Notes under the pieces: generated by a model | What the model saw: only the letters and a program-made list of their open reading frames with translations | Database searches by the model: none | What the model was told of the DNA's origin: nothing | Program-made: the position numbers and the translations under genes | Assembly (NCBI GenBank): GCA_012934845.2 | Contig: WNNJ02003641.1 | Location: 248,001 to 312,000 of the forward strand | Direction of reading: 5' to 3' | Origin: Pomphorhynchus laevis | Taxonomy: Eukaryota > Acanthocephala > Palaeacanthocephala > Echinorhynchida > Pomphorhynchidae | Length of the DNA stretch: 64,000 nucleotides | In this document: positions 12,264 to 21,559 of the stretch, piece by piece | Numbering within the stretch: position 1 is the stretch's first letter | Layout: every line of letters begins with the position of its first letter

Positions 12264-12470
12264 ATTTAAAATAAACGTCATTTTTATGAATTGACTAATA
12301 AATAACAGACGTTGTATCAGAATAAGAATTAGAGGTCATCAGGAGGAACTGCTATGCTATCAGGTTTCGGCCCCTAACTCCTCTACCCAACATAGCAGCG
12401 GGGCCAAATACATGCTAATGATGTATTTCCTCTGAAATAACTATCTAGTATCTTATTCTAATGCAAAGTA
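12093..12470 (-). ncRNA. Naiad 3' UTR with conserved folded segment
   Basis: Read on the minus strand, the UTR contains GGCCCC pairing with GGGGCC, the latter directly followed by GAAAC. Inside that loop, CTGCTATG can pair with CATAGCAG downstream of GAAAC, giving a possible pseudoknot. The GAAACCTGATA, CCTGATGAC and CGTCTGTTATTTATTAGTC blocks recur in the diverged tails at 61640-61790 and, in part, 62850-62960. Conservation of these blocks in otherwise AT-rich, drifting sequence suggests an RNA function such as recognition by the element's reverse transcriptase. It is not a canonical hammerhead. Confidence 0.5.
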
Positions 12471-12472
12471 TA

Positions 12473-15187
12473 TTATTTATTATTCATCCATAAAAATTTG
12501 CCACTTAAGAGTTTAAATTTATTCTTTATATTATTGTGTTGATTTATATATTTTACTATTTTCTGCTTGATGTTATTTTTATAGTAACCTAGTTTAAAAT
12601 ATGTATCTATTAAATTATTTAAATGATTTTTAAGAAAGCCAATATCATTACATATTGTTGCAATTCTTAAAATTTCATTATTTAATGTATTATATTTTAT
12701 ATTATATGGTATGCATGAATGCTCATGCAAAAATATGTTTCTTGTAAATTTAAATATGTCATCTTTACGATATAAATTAATAGTAGTTTTAGTTAATGTT
12801 AATTTAATGTTCATATCTAGATATACACCTTCTTTATCATTAATATTGGTTTTGTTAAGAATAAGGCTTTCTGGATAAATGTGCTCACTAATTGAATAAA
12901 AATTATTAGAATTAAATACACATATATCATCAATGTATCGAAACATATATTTCATATATTTATATTGTTTAGATTTAGTTTTTACACAGTTATGAACAAA
13001 TTCATATTCTATAAAGCTTAAAAACAAGTCAGCTATAATTGGGCTACTATTACCACCCATTGGAACACCTTTTACTTGTCTAAATATAGATGTCCCTACT
13101 TTTAAATAATTTTGATTTATCAAAATATTTAAGGATTCTATTAATTCAATTTTATCCATATATTTATATTTATTTGATGGTTTAATTTTTGTTAGATAGG
13201 CGTTATAATTATTATAACATATATATGTATATCTTTTTCCGAATATAAGATTAATTAATTTTACTAACGCTTCTTTAATATCTACTAAATCTAGATTTGT
13301 ATAAAGCGTACTAAAATCGTATGTATTTATATTTTGAAAATTTATTCCTTTTGTCTGTTCTAAAAATTCTTTTGTAGAATTAATACTGAAATAGTGTTTT
13401 ATACCAGTATTAATTTCGATTACCTTGCAATATTTTTTAAAATGTGCTTTAATTACTTTAAGCATTTTATTCATATAAACAGAAAGTGGTTTTAATGTAC
13501 ATTTAAACGCACTACATATGAACCTAGGTTTTATTGGATTTTTATGTAATTTTGGATTCCAATATAATATAGGTATAGTTTTATTATCTAATTCAACCTT
13601 TATACCCTTTTTATCCATTATAGAACAGTGACTTGTAATAATTGATTCTAAACTCAACTCACTACGTTCATATGCTGGATTTACATTTAAATCATTAGAA
13701 TTAACCTCTTTCATTAGTATATCATAATAAAGCTTTTTGCATATGAAGACAAAGTTATTACTAGCTTTATCAATAGTTGTTATTATATAGTTATCCTTTA
13801 ATTTAGTAAGTTCTTTATACATATCTTTATTAATTTTATCTTTCCTTTTATAATTGTTTGTTATTTTCATTTTATTTTTAATTTTATCAAATATATAATC
13901 TTTCCAAATTTTTATCTTAGATATATTCGAGCTTTCACTATTAATCAGCTTACTAAAGTAATCATTTAAGTTATTATATAACGAACTGTATATTTTATTT
14001 TTGTCGTTGTTGTTATTTAATCTATATTTATACCCTTTCGATAGCAGCTTTCTTAATTCACAATTTTCAATTAATTCTAGATTATGGGTACATATATGTT
14101 CATTTATTTTATCAAAACTAAGACTTTTACAATTGCATTCTGTTTCCATTATGTTTCTAATATTATCGTTACATATTGATTTTAATTCTTTATTATAATT
14201 ACAAATTTTTCGTCCTAATGGTGGTAGGAGTTTATACCTTATTTTAGGAATATATTTACTTAAATCTGACCCTATTATTTCTTTACTTTTAGAATTATTT
14301 AAAAGTCCGGCTATATTTATGTTATCTATACATTTATTAATGAAGTTTATGGTTAATGTATATTTTCTATTGTTATTATTTACATTTATTGTACGATTAT
14401 AGTATTTTGTATTACAATAACTGTCTATTATACAACTTAGCCTATCATAGTCGTTAATTAATTTTTGATTTATTGAACATATGATATCTTTAGAAAAACT
14501 TCTTATATTTACATAAAGATCTTTTAGCTTATTATCACTTAAAAGTTGTTTTAATATTTCTAATTGTTCATTTATATACATATCTTTTTTAATATTTTTA
14601 ACTCTATTTTTCCTATTCCTTTTATCACCATGACTTCTTGGTTTGCGTTTAACCGGATTATTATAATATAGTTGTTTATTATGTATTATACTACTTCTGC
14701 CAATTCCTTGTACCACGTCATTCAATCCTAATGGGTACATGGAATTAAGCGTTTTAATCCAAAAATCTTCTTTTTCTAATAGTTTTTGATTTAATATAGA
14801 AATGTTTTCTTCGATAATATGTTCTAAAATAAATAATTTACAGTTTTTAATATCATGTCCTATTAATCTCATATGTTTATGAAATATAGTTTGACTATTA
14901 TGCTGTATATTATATATGTGTTGCCTAAACCTAGTTTTTAACATTTGATATGTTTTTCCTATATATTGCAATCCACATGTGCATTGTATTAGATACACTA
15001 CACCTGCGGTATTGCAGTTACAATTATTATTAATATTTAATGAAAAACATTTGTTTGTCGTATTACTTACGATACAATTATTATTATTTATAACATCACA
15101 AACTATACAATTTTTTCTGTTACATTTAAAAGATCTAAAATTGAAATCATTAGTACTTACGTATTTTTCCAATATTGTTGAGTACAT
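12473..15187 (-). CDS. Naiad PLE polyprotein: N-terminal GIY-YIG endonuclease plus reverse transcriptase
   Basis: The 904-residue ORF is uninterrupted. Residues 22-58 hold Cys clusters (CNRKNCIVC, then CNC). GIY-YIG follows at about 62-90 (GVVYLIQC, YIGKT, then an Arg at 86 in KTRFRQH), with a downstream acidic EKEDFWI. A long Asn/Lys-rich linker leads to the PLE reverse transcriptase: TIDKASNNFVF, PILYWNPKLHKNPIKPRFI, YDFSTLYTNLDL, GVPMGGNSSPIIADLF and the catalytic FRYIDDICVF at about residue 757. The enzyme nicks a target and copies element RNA. Asn content is very high, consistent with AT-rich codons. The first ATG is followed directly by the conserved domain, which supports the start. 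Confidence 0.9.
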   Translation of the reverse strand: MYSTILEKYVSTNDFNFRSFKCNRKNCIVCDVINNNNCIVSNTTNKCFSLNINNNCNCNTAGVVYLIQCTCGLQYIGKTYQMLKTRFRQHIYNIQHNSQTIFHKHMRLIGHDIKNCKLFILEHIIEENISILNQKLLEKEDFWIKTLNSMYPLGLNDVVQGIGRSSIIHNKQLYYNNPVKRKPRSHGDKRNRKNRVKNIKKDMYINEQLEILKQLLSDNKLKDLYVNIRSFSKDIICSINQKLINDYDRLSCIIDSYCNTKYYNRTINVNNNNRKYTLTINFINKCIDNINIAGLLNNSKSKEIIGSDLSKYIPKIRYKLLPPLGRKICNYNKELKSICNDNIRNIMETECNCKSLSFDKINEHICTHNLELIENCELRKLLSKGYKYRLNNNNDKNKIYSSLYNNLNDYFSKLINSESSNISKIKIWKDYIFDKIKNKMKITNNYKRKDKINKDMYKELTKLKDNYIITTIDKASNNFVFICKKLYYDILMKEVNSNDLNVNPAYERSELSLESIITSHCSIMDKKGIKVELDNKTIPILYWNPKLHKNPIKPRFICSAFKCTLKPLSVYMNKMLKVIKAHFKKYCKVIEINTGIKHYFSINSTKEFLEQTKGINFQNINTYDFSTLYTNLDLVDIKEALVKLINLIFGKRYTYICYNNYNAYLTKIKPSNKYKYMDKIELIESLNILINQNYLKVGTSIFRQVKGVPMGGNSSPIIADLFLSFIEYEFVHNCVKTKSKQYKYMKYMFRYIDDICVFNSNNFYSISEHIYPESLILNKTNINDKEGVYLDMNIKLTLTKTTINLYRKDDIFKFTRNIFLHEHSCIPYNIKYNTLNNEILRIATICNDIGFLKNHLNNLIDTYFKLGYYKNNIKQKIVKYINQHNNIKNKFKLLSGKFLWMNNK

Positions 15188-15242
15188 GTAACTTTTAAGT
15201 CATAATTTTTAACGTTGCTTTTTCGGTGTCGCCACCTAGTTT

Positions 15243-15960
15243 AGTTGACTCAGACTAAACTTACAACGGGCCATCCAGCAGCATCTGACAGGGGGCTGCC
15301 CTGCTTAAGGCGGTTGCAGGCTGGAACAAGATCTATAAAGATCTACCACCTTCACTCCACGCGCTACGCGACCTAGCTATTGGCCATTACCTGGTCTCTT
15401 AAACGTGATCACGTGAAGCAGTTTACATTTTAAAGTGTAAACACCTTGGGATGCAAACTTCTCCCTTTTTTAAGAATTAATAATTCATGCTTGTTTGAAA
15501 ATAAGAAAAAATAATAGTAAAGTCGTAACCAATAATACATAGTTTCAGTATTTCTGACAGAGGTCATATTACCGGGAAAACATAGAAAAATGTAACCAAA
15601 AAGATATAACCAAACAAGAAAAATGTAACCAAAAAGATATAAATATAGATTAAATAACAACATAAAAATGAAATTTATAATTCATTAGAAATAATTTCAA
15701 TTAAATTCGCAAAATGTAATAATGAAGTCTTTTATTAAATCTAATTGTCAATAAAGAAAACGGGTCGAGTGGTAGTAGGACAATATTAAAAGACTAAAAC
15801 GATAAACGTTGGTATTGGATAAGTAAGTATTGCAATTTTAAATGTGTTTTTTATCTTTTAAAGGCAAGTTGATAAAACAAATATTTATATTTTTATTACT
15901 TTTAAATAATATTTAAATAAAGTTCTATTTTGTTTTTATATTAACGTATATTTTGTTATC
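15243..15960. other. Stretch between the Naiad element and the second LRR exon
   Basis: The first part (15243-15420) is unusually GC-rich for the region and may be Naiad leader. 15470-15600 is similar, in inverse orientation, to 61380-61550, which sits just before a Naiad tail. No gene is seen before the acceptor at 15961-15962. Confidence 0.4.
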
Positions 15961-15962
15961 AG

Positions 15963-16031
15963 GAATTTGAATAACAACTTTCTACATCAAGTGCGCGATC
16001 TTTCTAAGAAGTTGATGGATGTCCAAAATCT
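15963..16031 (+). CDS. LRR gene exon: one leucine-rich repeat
   Basis: A 69-nt exon with acceptor TTGTTATCAG before it and donor GTATGC after it. It opens with the third base of a codon and ends with two bases (CT), so both introns are phase 2. The reading is an LRR (NLNNNFLHQVRDLSKKLMDV). The segment is duplicated at 19226-19290. The donor is weaker than those of the other exons. Confidence 0.65.
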
Positions 16032-16081
16032 GTATGCAATTTTATCGACTGCATTTATATTTTTTGAATTTTGCTTTTAAG

Positions 16082-16150
16082 ACAATTAGATTACAATTTG
16101 ATTGAATGTGTTGACCCACTATTTGAGACAGCATTCAGTCTTCGAAAATT
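16082..16150 (+). CDS. LRR gene exon: one leucine-rich repeat
   Basis: A 69-nt exon between acceptor TTGCTTTTAAG and donor GTAAGT, with phase-2 boundaries. It encodes QLDYNLIECVDPLFETAF, then SLRK, with leucines at LRR positions. The intron before it is only 50 nt, very short compared with the others in this gene. A second copy lies at 19341-19409. Confidence 0.72.
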
Positions 16151-16202
16151 GTAAGTGTTTTTATATTCGCATTTCTTATTTAAAATTTTATCAAATATAA
16201 AA

Positions 16203-16430
16203 TCAGCTAACTGAGTCTACGTATTTACTATAATTATAAAATAAACAAAACATAATAATGCTAAATCCAAATTTAATAATTAAATAATAAAATAAATAAT
16301 TGTTTTTAAATTTTCTATAATTTATATCAAGTTAAAATAAAAAATTGAAATTTAAAATAAAAGTAATTATTTTGAACTGAGTAATAAATAACAGATGTTG
16401 TATCAGAGTAAGAATTAGAAGTCAAAATGT
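16203..16430 (-). mobile_element. Naiad 3' tail, solo copy
   Basis: This block matches the 3' end of the Naiad element at 12093-12310 in the same orientation, including the terminal CTCAGTTAGCTGA motif at its left edge and AAATAACAGATGTTGTATCAG on the right. It begins 52 bp downstream of an LRR exon. It is a 5'-truncated insertion or part of a non-autonomous derivative. Confidence 0.75.
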
Positions 16431-16625
16431 CAGTCTTTGAACAAAACTTATTTGCGATCGCCGTCTCAAGTCGCGGAATCATTTCTCGAATTTCCGCAGC
16501 ATTGAATTCATTGGCTGTAGCAGGGACTGTCATGATGACATCTTGGGACACCAAGATGTGTCACAAGATGTATTTGTAATATCATTTTTATAAAGCTTTA
16601 CAAAAAGCTTTATAGAACAAAGTTT

Positions 16626-16725
16626 TTTCTTGTAGAAATAATCCTCTTACTGCCTTCGCTGTCAGACGAAGTGATATCGCGTGTGATTCTGAGTAGATGA
16701 AATCGACACGGAAGACGCGTAGCTA
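16626..16725. repeat. 100-bp direct repeat, left copy
   Basis: Nearly identical (about three differences in 100) to 16866-16965, offset 240 bp. It contains ATCCTCTTACTGCCTTCGCT. It lies beside the hepadnavirus-like element on its 3' side and might be part of its terminal region. Confidence 0.85.
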
Positions 16726-16865
16726 ATAATCCTCAAATATTATTTTTTTAAATGGCATGACGTAGGCATGTCGATAGCCAGTTGTTCTAACTGGGCTTTC
16801 GTTAAAAATGTTAATGTACTTACATCTTTAGATTTGATTTGATTGCCGATTTCTGTAGAAATAAT

Positions 16866-16965
16866 TTTCTTGTAGAAATAATCCTCTTACTGCCTTCGCT
16901 GTCAGACAAAGTGATATCGCGTGTGATTCTGAGTAGATGAAATCGACATGGAAGACACGTAGCTA
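16866..16965. repeat. 100-bp direct repeat, right copy
   Basis: Partner of 16626-16725, in the same orientation, next to the RNase H end of the fossil element. Confidence 0.85.
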
Positions 16966-18863
16966 TGTGGGAATTAGTTGTGATGTCATGAGGAAGAAAC
17001 AAGCAAAAAGGAGAAATATCGTGGTATTACCAACGACTAGGTATGTCGGCCGGATTTCTATCCGTAGGAATCCATTGTATAGGAGTTCCATGCATATCCT
17101 GTAAGAAAAGATTCCCCATTGGAACCGTTTTCGCTCTCCCTTTGAGAACTGAATGATATACCCCTTTATTGTCGGTATATATCTCCGCGTCTGGGTATAG
17201 TTGATTCCCATACCAGGCGGCTAAGAGTTCAGCCTCAAATATAGGAATTTCATATGGTAATACATATGTGTGAACATTCCCTTCTAAACCAACAATCCCA
17301 ATTTGTGTTTGGGTAGCATCCACAAAGATCTTTTTATGGCATGCTATATGTTGTTTAGGCAAAATCAGGGGATCCTTATCAATGAGCCACTCCAAAAACC
17401 AGGACTGTCATGGCTCGTCCTGATAAAGGAGCTTGTGCGCCGTGGAAAAAAAGGAAGATAGTAGTTTATCAAGCCTCTCAAACGCATTCCTTGGCGGCTA
17501 GAGATAGGTGATTTTAAAATCCTCAGATATGCCACCGCCGCCCTAAAGCGAGACAACGCATCTGAAGTGATCTCCACACCTTCTGCCTACCAAGTGCCCC
17601 CTAAGAAAGTTAATTTCTTACGGGGGCGAAGAATGCTCTTCTCTAGGTTTAGAGACAGATTTCCACTTTTGCAGAGAGCAAGAAGCTTACGCACTGCTGC
17701 CTACAGGACAGCTTTTAGGTCATGCGAAAGGATCATATCATCAATATGAGTCCAGGCTTCAACCCCTTGCTTACGAGCGAAATGAGTTATGGCGTTGCCG
17801 ATCATTTGCGCCCAAAAGGGGCCCCAAGGTATACCGAAAGGCACGACTTTGGAATGGTAATAGCTACCATTATACTCAAAGGCGGTTTTAAGCTAATCAG
17901 AAGGGCATAAAGGAATTTGGTAAAACATTGACTTTAAGTCAATTTTTACGTACCATTCCTTACAGACAATATGCTCTCTATCCAAGACTTGATATATGGA
18001 AGGCAGATAGAAATCTGGGGTTTTACACCCATCTCATATCCGCCCGTCATATATCAGTCTGTATGAGTCCTTCTTGGGTATCAAGAAAACTCTAGAGCAG
18101 TATTGCGGTTTAGTCCTTTTGGGCAAAGGAGCTATTATACCCTTCTTGATGTGATATCGAATGGCTTTGGTAAGTGCATGACTTACGTTTGATCGCCAAC
18201 GCCAACTCACCGGCATTACTTCAATTCTTACTCGATTACGGAAGATTGAGCGTACATGCTTGGGTGCCTGACTTTGTTCAACAAGTCGAGGTATGTCAGA
18301 CACATCAGATACCTCAGGATTATGTTGATACGACGTAGATCGTAGTCTAACAATCTCTCCTAACAACGATCCAAGATCGATGTCTTCCAAGTCACGTTCG
18401 ATGAACATTTCTTGGTGCGTAAGGACTATCGATGTTGGGGTTTGCTGACTGAGTATGTCGAGATACTCGTTAACAGTCATTGAACCCTTCATCAATTGTG
18501 TGAGATTCTGCTGTAGAACTGCATACGTGTCCTCTCCTGATATCTGATCAACAATATCCCTTATTGGTGGCCTAAATAAATCAGGTATCACCGAGAATAT
18601 TGCATGCATCATCCCATGGTCAGTACCTGTAGAGTGATGGATCAGAATCCTGACAGTTTCAGCAGGGAAGTGAGCTATAGGGAGTTGACGTCTATAATGC
18701 TCGGTACCCCTACTGCTCTGCCGCTCGAAAGTTTCAAATGCCCAGTCAAGAAGTAAATCTTGAGCTGCCCTTCGAGATTGCGTAGGATACACGTTGTGTA
18801 CCCTAGGCTGATGAGCCCTATATACAGCCTCTTCTTTCCAGTACTCGTAATCCAATTGGATTC

Positions 18864-18906
18864 TTTCCTGGGTGTCCAAAAATGTCATTTTTGGACACCC
18901 AGGAAA
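18864..18906. repeat. Perfect palindrome, 21-bp arms
   Basis: The arms 18864-18884 and 18886-18906 are perfect reverse complements around a single T, with core GGTGTCCAAAAATG. It overlaps the N-terminal start of the fossil element ORF and abuts a second palindrome. Confidence 0.9.
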
Positions 18907-18948
18907 AGTGTATTTGTCGAATTTTTTAAATTTGACAAATACACTTTT
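18904..18948. repeat. Second palindrome, 15-bp arms
   Basis: AAAAGTGTATTTGTC at 18904-18918 is the reverse complement of 18934-18948. The right arm and the DNA after it (to about 19060) recur, diverged, at 19596-19705. Confidence 0.85.
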
Positions 18949-19160
18949 AAGACAACGTAATCGCTAGTTTCTGTTTTTATCCATCGACTAAACATTGGAT
19001 TCACTCAAGACAGTTATAATTCTCCGAAAAATGAATTTCTTTGAATTTCCAGAGAATTAAAATCAATATAAAATATCTAAAATTATGCAAATAATCTTCA
19101 ACATTTGGAATATCGTAAGTGATGAGAATAACTGATGAAGCCTATATTGTCTACGTAATT
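18934..19160. repeat. Dispersed repeat, copy 1
   Basis: Shares the order GACAAATACACT, CGTAATCGCTAGTTTCTG and AAACATTGGATTCACTCAAG with 19596-19700. It also shares the AAATATCTAAAAT ... ATGAAGCCTATATTGTCTA block (19065-19160) with 19845-19925. In the second copy the two halves are separated by extra sequence. Confidence 0.7.
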
Positions 19161-19225
19161 TTGTTTTCTTCATTTGTTAAATAGTAATATAAAATGATTT
19201 TTTAAAAATAAGTTGATAAAAACAA

Positions 19226-19290
19226 TTGAATAACAACTTTCTACGTCAATTTCACGATCTTTCTAACGAGTTGTACGCTGTCCAAAATCT
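19226..19290 (+). pseudogene. Duplicated LRR exon lacking a splice acceptor
   Basis: Copy of the exon at 15963-16031 (reads LNNNFLRQFHDLSNELYAV). The donor side GTATGA is similar, but about 75 bp of upstream intron, including the acceptor AG, is missing relative to the first copy. Extending it to the next upstream AG runs into stops. It is probably skipped. Confidence 0.6.
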
Positions 19291-19340
19291 GTATGAAATT
19301 TTATCGACTGCATTTATATTTTTTGAATTTGGCTTTTAAG

Positions 19341-19409
19341 ACAATTAGATTACAATTTGATTGAATATGTTGACCCACTATTTGAGATATCATTCAAACT
19401 TAAAAAATT
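19341..19409 (+). CDS. LRR gene exon (duplicate), possible GC-AG splicing
   Basis: Copy of the exon at 16082-16150, still open (QLDYNLIEYVDPLFEISFKL) and with a good acceptor (GGCTTTTAAG). The donor is GCAAGT, a form known for GC-AG introns, instead of GTAAGT. The 69-nt length and phase-2 ends are kept, so it could be used as an extra LRR, or it may be a dying duplicate. Confidence 0.45.
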
Positions 19410-19595
19410 GCAAGTGTTTTTATATTCGCATTTCTTACTTAAAATTTTATCAAATAAATCAAATCAGTCTAAAAGCATTTAAACAATAGAGCTCTTTTAT
19501 ATCTAAGTATAATGTTATATACTATAAGATATGAGTTAAATATTTGAACAAAATTTACAATTGTCGAAAAAATAAAGTAGGTGCAATTTATTTTT

Positions 19596-19925
19596 AAATT
19601 CGACAAATACACTGTTAAGACCACGTAATCGCTAGTTTCTGTTCGACTAAACATTGGATTCACTCAAGACCCTTATAATTCTTCAAAAAATGAATTTCTT
19701 TGAATTCATTCTTTCTGATCTGATTTGCAAATCAGATCAGAAATCTAAGTCTACGTATAAATTATTTATAAATTAAACATAATGATAAAAAAATCAAATA
19801 ATAAAAAATACTTAAATTATAATAAAATAAATTTTTATTAATAAAATATCTAAAATAATGCAAATAATCTTTAACATTTAGAATAACGTAGGTTACGGGA
19901 ATAACTTATGAAGCCTATATTGTCT
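19596..19925. repeat. Dispersed repeat, copy 2
   Basis: Diverged second copy of 18934-19160. Inside it, near 19710-19760, is a short palindrome (CTGATCTGATTTGCAAATCAGATCAG region) followed by a Naiad-tail-like AAGTCTACGTA, which suggests an insertion between the two halves. Confidence 0.55.
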
Positions 19926-20796
19926 ATATAATTTTATGCTTCTATTTGATTAAGATATGAATTTATGAATATGGTTTTGTGGGCAATCTCGTTTCCATTC
20001 TTTCAAACGTGCCGATCACAAAATTAATACATCATTTGCATATGCGTGATATATATATCTTCATTTGGTTTCTATTATTTATTACTCTCACTCGAATTCC
20101 CAAATTGATGATCCGGACGTACTACTAAAGTGCTTGTATTTGGATTAAAGTTATCATCCGACGGTTATATAGTTATATCCGAAACCCCACATAATTCAAG
20201 TAATACGTTTTTGCAAATGTGATCTGAGGCGCTCTGGATCGGATACTAAAGTAATTTTTAATTAATTGACTCTGGCTTTTTACATGATTATGGAAATAAT
20301 AAAAAATGCAGATTAGTTTACAACTTAGACACGTATTTCATTGCAAGTCATACTTTCATCAACATATAAAAATGCAACTAGCGAATGTATAAAATTAGAA
20401 AGACAGTCAATCGTTTACCATTAGTAGCAATTACAATTATAGTTTCGGATGCTTTACTATGCGATTCTGTCAAATATTAGAGGCAACAATACATTACAGG
20501 CAATAATACATTACAAAAAGTAATTATTTAAAGGCTATTATATTTATGTTTTTATATAATAAATGTCAAAAATGGTTGCAATATATTCAGTAAGTTGATA
20601 AAGAATTAAAGCGGATAAGATCTTTAAGCTTATCGTATAATTAAAAGCAGCCGTTTGCATTCAAAATATAATGTTATGTAAACTAAAATTGTTTCGAACC
20701 GTTCAAATACAAAATGCGGAAGTATGGAATTTTGACCAAATTTACCTTTGCAAGATATAGTTGTATATGTGATAATGTTTATAACATACGTTCTAG

Positions 20797-20865
20797 GTCA
20801 CTTAAAGGTAATCGCATCCGACATTTTGATACAGATTCAAATCGGCTTTTTCGCTTAACATATTT
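20797..20865 (+). CDS. LRR gene exon: one leucine-rich repeat
   Basis: A 69-nt exon between acceptor ACGTTCTAG and donor GTGAGT, phase 2 at both ends. It reads SLKGNRIRHFDTDSNRLF, then RLTY, with the L-x-x-N-x-I core of an LRR. Without its neighbours it would not be noticed. Length, phase, splice sites and motif all agree with the other exons. Confidence 0.68.
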
Positions 20866-21177
20866 GTGAGTAAATTGCCTATTCTGTAAAAGTTGATTAA
20901 TTTAAAAAAAATTTGAACACTAAGTTACATAACTACTTTTTCTTGACAGATTTTTTCATTAGTTCAATCATTAATTTACGGTAATAATACTAATTAAGGA
21001 TTGATAAATTATTTTTTAATTTGATCATTATTATTTTTAAAAATTATTGTTTAAATGTCATAAAATGGATGTTAAATAATGGTCGTATAAAAGTTGAATT
21101 AAAAGTTGGCTCCGCTTAAAAAGTTTCTCAAATGATGATTCCATTCTGCGGGAATTTTTTAGTAATTATATGAGCCC

Positions 21178-21311
21178 GACGCGAAAGAATGACGAATGCC
21201 GTTTCGTTATCACTATGACTCATCAGTGCCAGTTCCCTTCCACTGCTAGGAGGGAACTTGCACTGATGAGTCATAGTGATGACGAAACGGCATTCGTCAT
21301 TCTTTCGCGTC
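21178..21311. repeat. Long palindrome, 61-bp arms, hammerhead-like arms
   Basis: The left arm 21178-21238 and right arm 21251-21311 are reverse complements with about two mismatches around a 12-bp centre. Each arm, read inward to outward, carries a hammerhead-like core. Such a head-to-head pair would fold into a very long hairpin if transcribed. Confidence 0.88.
21263..21298 (+). ncRNA. Hammerhead ribozyme-like core
   Basis: CTGATGA (21263-21269) is followed by GTCAT-AGTG-ATGAC, a perfect 5-bp stem II with a 4-nt loop. GAAA (21284-21287) follows, then a 3-bp stem III (ACG with CGT, loop GCATT) and GTC at 21296-21298, the expected cleavage site. All core bases match the hammerhead consensus. 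Stem I is not evident, because the bases just before CTGATGA and after GTC do not pair, so activity is doubtful. The mirror copy in the left arm has one stem II change. A further damaged copy lies at 21569-21604. Confidence 0.55.
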
Positions 21312-21559
21312 TGGCATACATATTTTACAAGAAATTCACGCGGAATGGTCTCACTCTCCTTAAATAAAAGTTAGCCGATATTAAAGAGACCTGCGCTGGC
21401 ATTTGCCAGTGCTTTTGCTAATGATCCTTTTTGGTGAAGCTGTAGTACTGATTTAGTACACTATGATGTTACTAGAAAATTTTCTAGTACATCATTCACA
21501 TTGATTCATTCATTGATTGCCGTCTGCCAGTCCTCCTCTGCATCCAGTAGTGGGAGGGA

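Larger units (their letters stand above)
12093..15242 (-). mobile_element. Naiad-type Penelope-like element, apparently intact
   Basis: A retroelement of about 3.15 kb inserted in the first intron of the LRR gene. Its single ORF (12473-15187) has an N-terminal GIY-YIG domain and a C-terminal reverse transcriptase, the permuted order that defines Naiad/Chlamys PLEs. The 3' UTR (12093-12470) carries a conserved folded segment and ends in a motif shared with many solo tails in the window (3826-4014, 16203-16430, 61600-61930, 63250-63420). The 5' limit is set at 15242, where similarity to a second 5' fragment (21665-21770) stops. Leader-like similarity to 61398-61550 suggests the element may extend to about 15600. 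No LTRs are seen. Confidence 0.85.
16440..18890 (-). mobile_element. Hepadnavirus-like reverse-transcribing element (HEART-like), fossil
   Basis: A virus-like element copy on the minus strand with a conserved pol region. Recognisable parts are an N-terminal domain of unclear function (about 18300-18890), the start of a reverse transcriptase (about 18030-18240), RT core motifs (PFGIPWGPFWAQ, THIDDMI at about 17730-17850) and an RNase H (about 17030-17330) with FVDATQT, AELLAAWYG, YTDNKGVY and NPADIPSRW. The RT and RNase H motifs resemble hepadnaviruses more than Gypsy or DIRS. Hepadnavirus-like retroelements called HEART are described from insects. This copy is broken, with several interruptions, and has no clear terminal repeats. 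Confidence 0.55.

Noticed and set aside
12290-12470. Canonical hammerhead in the Naiad 3' UTR
   Set aside because: GAAAC and CTGATGA are present, but in an order and spacing that cannot form the three-helix core.
15770-15828. Extra exon before the GTAAGT at 15825
   Set aside because: The only frame compatible with phase 2 has a stop, and there is no LRR motif.
17567-17910. Plus-strand ORFs in the hepadnavirus-like region
   Set aside because: Antisense shadows of the RT region; no motifs.
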